Assembly: GCA_026983685.1 (NCBI GenBank) | Contig: JALSTO010000313.1 | Coordinates: 1 to 7,231, forward strand | Reading direction: 5' to 3' | Length of the DNA: 7,231 nt | Source of the DNA: Aquificaceae bacterium | GTDB taxonomy: Bacteria > Aquificota > Aquificia > Aquificales > Aquificaceae | Part shown: in pieces, positions 5,992 through 7,231 of the stretch | Position numbering within the stretch: position 1 is the stretch's first letter | Layout of the letters: each line of letters begins with the position of its first letter | The notes under the pieces: model-generated | The model's input: only the letters and a program-made list of their open reading frames with translations | Told to the model about the DNA's origin: nothing | The model's database searches: none | Translations under genes and position numbers: made by a program

Positions 5992-7013
5992 TCCATGGAA
6001 ATTCTTCTTATAAGCTCAAGGTTATCAAGTATCTTCCCTACCCCTCTCGCAACTGCTATTAGTGGTTCATCGCAGTAGAGAGCCTTTATACCGGTTTCAA
6101 GCCGTATCCTCTTGTCAAGGTTGTGAAGAAGTGAACCTCCGCCTGCCAGGACTATCCCTCTGTCCGCTATGTCCGCAGCGAGCTCCGGCGGAGTCCTTTC
6201 AAGGGTAACCCTTATGGCGTTTATTATTGAGTTTACCGTATCCTCAAGCGCCTCAGTTATGTGGTGATTGGTTATCTTTATCGTTCTCGGAAGTCCTGTC
6301 ATGTCCCTTCCCCTGATCTCCATACTTTTCTCCTCATCCTCCATGACAGCGCTACCGAGCTCTATCTTTATCCTCTCTGCGGTCTGCTCACCTATGAGTA
6401 TATGAAACTGCCTCTTGATGTACTGGATGATAGCCTCGTTCATCTCATCACCCGCTATCCTGAGGGAGTTAGATACAACTATACCAGCTAAGGATATGAC
6501 CGCTATCTCGGTGGTTCCTCCCCCTATATCAACGACCATATTTCCCAAAGGCTCATCAACTGGAAGGTCAGCACCTATCGCAGCTGCCATTGGTTCCGCA
6601 ACGAGGAACACCTCCCGCGCCCCGGCGCTCTTTGCAGCGTCTATAACAGCCCTCTTTTCCACAGGTGTTATGCCAGTTGGCACACCTATCACAACCCTTG
6701 GCTTTGGCTTAAACAGGGTACTTCCGAGAGCTCTCTTTATAAAGTAGGAGAGCATAACCTGTGTTATCTCAAAGTCGGTAATAACGCCGTCCCTGAGAGG
6801 TCTTATCGCCTGAATGTTCTCGGGGGTCGTACCCACCATCTCCTTAGCTTCTTTTCCAACAGCCAGGACCTTTCTGGTCTTCACATCAATAGCCACTATG
6901 GAGGGCTCGTACATAACTATCCCCCTGCCCTGCATGAAGACAGCTGTGTTTGCAGTACCCAGGTCAATACCTATGTTGTTGGATAGGAAGCCGAAAAACT
7001 TGTCCAGTAGCAT
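5988..7013 (-). CDS. mreB: Rod shape-determining protein MreB (actin-like)
   Basis: This 341-residue bacterial actin polymerises with ATP on the inner face of the membrane and guides the cell-wall elongation complex. Conserved sites are the phosphate-1 loop GIDLGTANT (15-23), AEPMAAAIGADLP (139-151) with the presumed catalytic Glu140, the phosphate-2 loop VVDIGGGTTEIAVIS (160-174) and the adenosine loop GIVLAGGGSLL (286-296). The start chosen is ATG 7013. It gives MLLDKFFGFLSNN, an amphipathic membrane-binding N-terminus like that of E. coli MreB, and it has a GGGAGG ribosome site. The frame stays open upstream to a TTG at 7067, but that would add 18 residues unlike the family and run into the divergent rel gene. 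It is the first gene of the operon, with a 4-base overlap with mreC. Confidence 0.96.
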   Translation of the reverse strand: MLLDKFFGFLSNNIGIDLGTANTAVFMQGRGIVMYEPSIVAIDVKTRKVLAVGKEAKEMVGTTPENIQAIRPLRDGVITDFEITQVMLSYFIKRALGSTLFKPKPRVVIGVPTGITPVEKRAVIDAAKSAGAREVFLVAEPMAAAIGADLPVDEPLGNMVVDIGGGTTEIAVISLAGIVVSNSLRIAGDEMNEAIIQYIKRQFHILIGEQTAERIKIELGSAVMEDEEKSMEIRGRDMTGLPRTIKITNHHITEALEDTVNSIINAIRVTLERTPPELAADIADRGIVLAGGGSLLHNLDKRIRLETGIKALYCDEPLIAVARGVGKILDNLELIRRISME

Positions 7014-7017
7014 CTTA

Positions 7018-7023
7018 CCTCCC
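7018..7023 (-). promoter_or_regulatory. Ribosome binding site of mreB
   Basis: On the - strand, GGGAGG is followed by TAAG and then ATG 7013. The spacing is a little short but the core is strong, and it selects ATG 7013 over the upstream TTG at 7067. Confidence 0.75.
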
Positions 7024-7034
7024 TCAAAAGTGCT

Positions 7035-7040
7035 TATATT
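7035..7040 (+). promoter_or_regulatory. Candidate -10 box for rel
   Basis: TATATT ends 7 bases before ATG 7048, so a transcript starting at the usual distance would begin at or next to the start codon. A TG lies two bases upstream of the box. No convincing -35 is seen; CTTACC (7014-7019) at 15 bases is the nearest and is poor. This call rests on one hexamer and its position. Confidence 0.35.
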
Positions 7041-7067
7041 TATTCTAATGGCAGTTAAAGAGATCAA
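7038..7067 (-). promoter_or_regulatory. Candidate promoter of the mreBCD-mrdA operon
   Basis: On the - strand, TTGATC (7067-7062) could be a -35. Two -10 candidates follow: TAGAAT (7047-7042), a 5/6 match to consensus but only 14 bases away, and the weaker ATAAAT (7043-7038) at 18 bases. Either gives a short leader just holding the mreB ribosome site. The -35 would lie inside the rel coding sequence, and the -10 region overlaps the candidate rel box. Some promoter must lie near here, but the exact hexamers are uncertain. Confidence 0.3.
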
Positions 7068-7231
7068 GCTTGATGAAATTGTTGATGCACTACAGGAGAA
7101 GTATTCGGAGGATAGTGAGCGTATAAGGAGTGCTTATGAATACATAAATGAAAGGCACAGAAACCAGTTTAGGAAGTCTGGAGAGCCCTACGTTGTTCAT
7201 CCAGTCAATGTTGCAAAGATACTTGCAGACC
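7048..7231 (+). CDS. RelA/SpoT-family (p)ppGpp synthetase/hydrolase, N-terminal start (partial)
   Basis: The frame from ATG 7048 is open to the window end and gives 61 residues. YEYINERHRNQFRKSGEPYVVHPVNVAKILAD (residues 30-61) is the signature beginning of the HD hydrolase domain of long RelA/SpoT homologues. The expected pattern is A-x-x-x-H-x-G-Q-x-R-x-S-G-E-P-Y-x-x-H-P-x-x-V-A. The His in KSGEPYVVHP is the first metal ligand of the (p)ppGpp hydrolase site, so a hydrolase-competent (Rel or SpoT type) enzyme is likely. The NQ in place of the usual GQ is a small departure. Family members run to about 700 residues, so over 90% is missing and the synthetase and TGS domains cannot be checked. 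No Shine-Dalgarno sequence precedes the ATG. An in-frame GTG at 7030 also lacks one. The gene is divergent from mreB. Confidence 0.88.
   Translation, partial: MAVKEIKLDEIVDALQEKYSEDSERIRSAYEYINERHRNQFRKSGEPYVVHPVNVAKILAD
7063..7074. repeat. 12-base perfect palindrome in the rel 5' coding region
   Basis: ATCAAGCTTGAT is its own reverse complement. It encodes part of the Ile-Lys-Leu-Asp run of rel and lies about 50-60 bases upstream of the mreB ATG, overlapping the candidate -35 of the mre operon. It could be an operator half-site pair or simply a coding coincidence; no second copy was noticed in the window. Confidence 0.3.

Noticed and set aside
6261..6747. Two overlapping open frames on the + strand within mreB
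   Set aside because: They are antisense to the conserved actin-like core of MreB, with no start signals of their own.
1..7231. tRNA, rRNA, riboswitch, CRISPR array or insertion sequence
   Set aside because: Coding sequence fills almost the whole window; no cloverleaf, repeated spacer pattern, transposase or terminal inverted repeat was seen.

Overview
The window reads as a dense piece of a thermophilic bacterial chromosome, most likely from the Aquificota (Aquifex/Hydrogenobacter/Thermocrinis type). The grounds are proteins rich in Lys, Glu and Arg, heavy use of AGG/AGA for arginine and ATA for isoleucine, almost no intergenic DNA, and a futalosine-pathway menaquinone gene. The lineage is an inference from style and gene content, not from a database match.

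Left block, + strand (1-2979). The window opens inside the 3' end of a phosphatidylglycerophosphatase A gene (pgpA). After 8 bases comes mqnD (menaquinone biosynthesis). After 20 more bases comes a two-gene cassette: a 362-residue protein I read as a restriction endonuclease, then a D12-class adenine DNA methyltransferase that overlaps it by 4 bases. Sampled lines of the cassette are AT-richer than mqnD, suggesting horizontal acquisition. The endonuclease is the least familiar gene here. It has a likely PD-(D/E)XK core near its C-terminus and a distinctive motif-rich N-terminal domain.

Right block, - strand (7013 down to 2976). This is a compact cell-elongation operon in the order mreB-mreC-mreD-mrdA (PBP2). 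All three junctions overlap by 4 bases (TGA stop inside ATGA or TTGA). MreB filaments, the MreC/MreD membrane partners and the transpeptidase PBP2 form the elongasome that builds lateral cell-wall peptidoglycan. The glycosyltransferase partner RodA is not in the window. The operon converges on the restriction-modification cassette so tightly that the mrdA and methyltransferase stop codons share a TTAA, with a small inverted repeat across them.

Right edge, + strand (7048-7231, cut). This is the start of a RelA/SpoT-family (p)ppGpp synthetase/hydrolase gene. It diverges from mreB with only 34 bases between the two start codons. Promoters for the stringent-response gene and the cell-shape operon must therefore overlap each other or the coding sequence. 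The rel gene appears to be leaderless or at least to lack a Shine-Dalgarno sequence.

No tRNA, rRNA, CRISPR array, transposase or insertion-sequence end was seen. No stretch over 300 bases lacks a gene.
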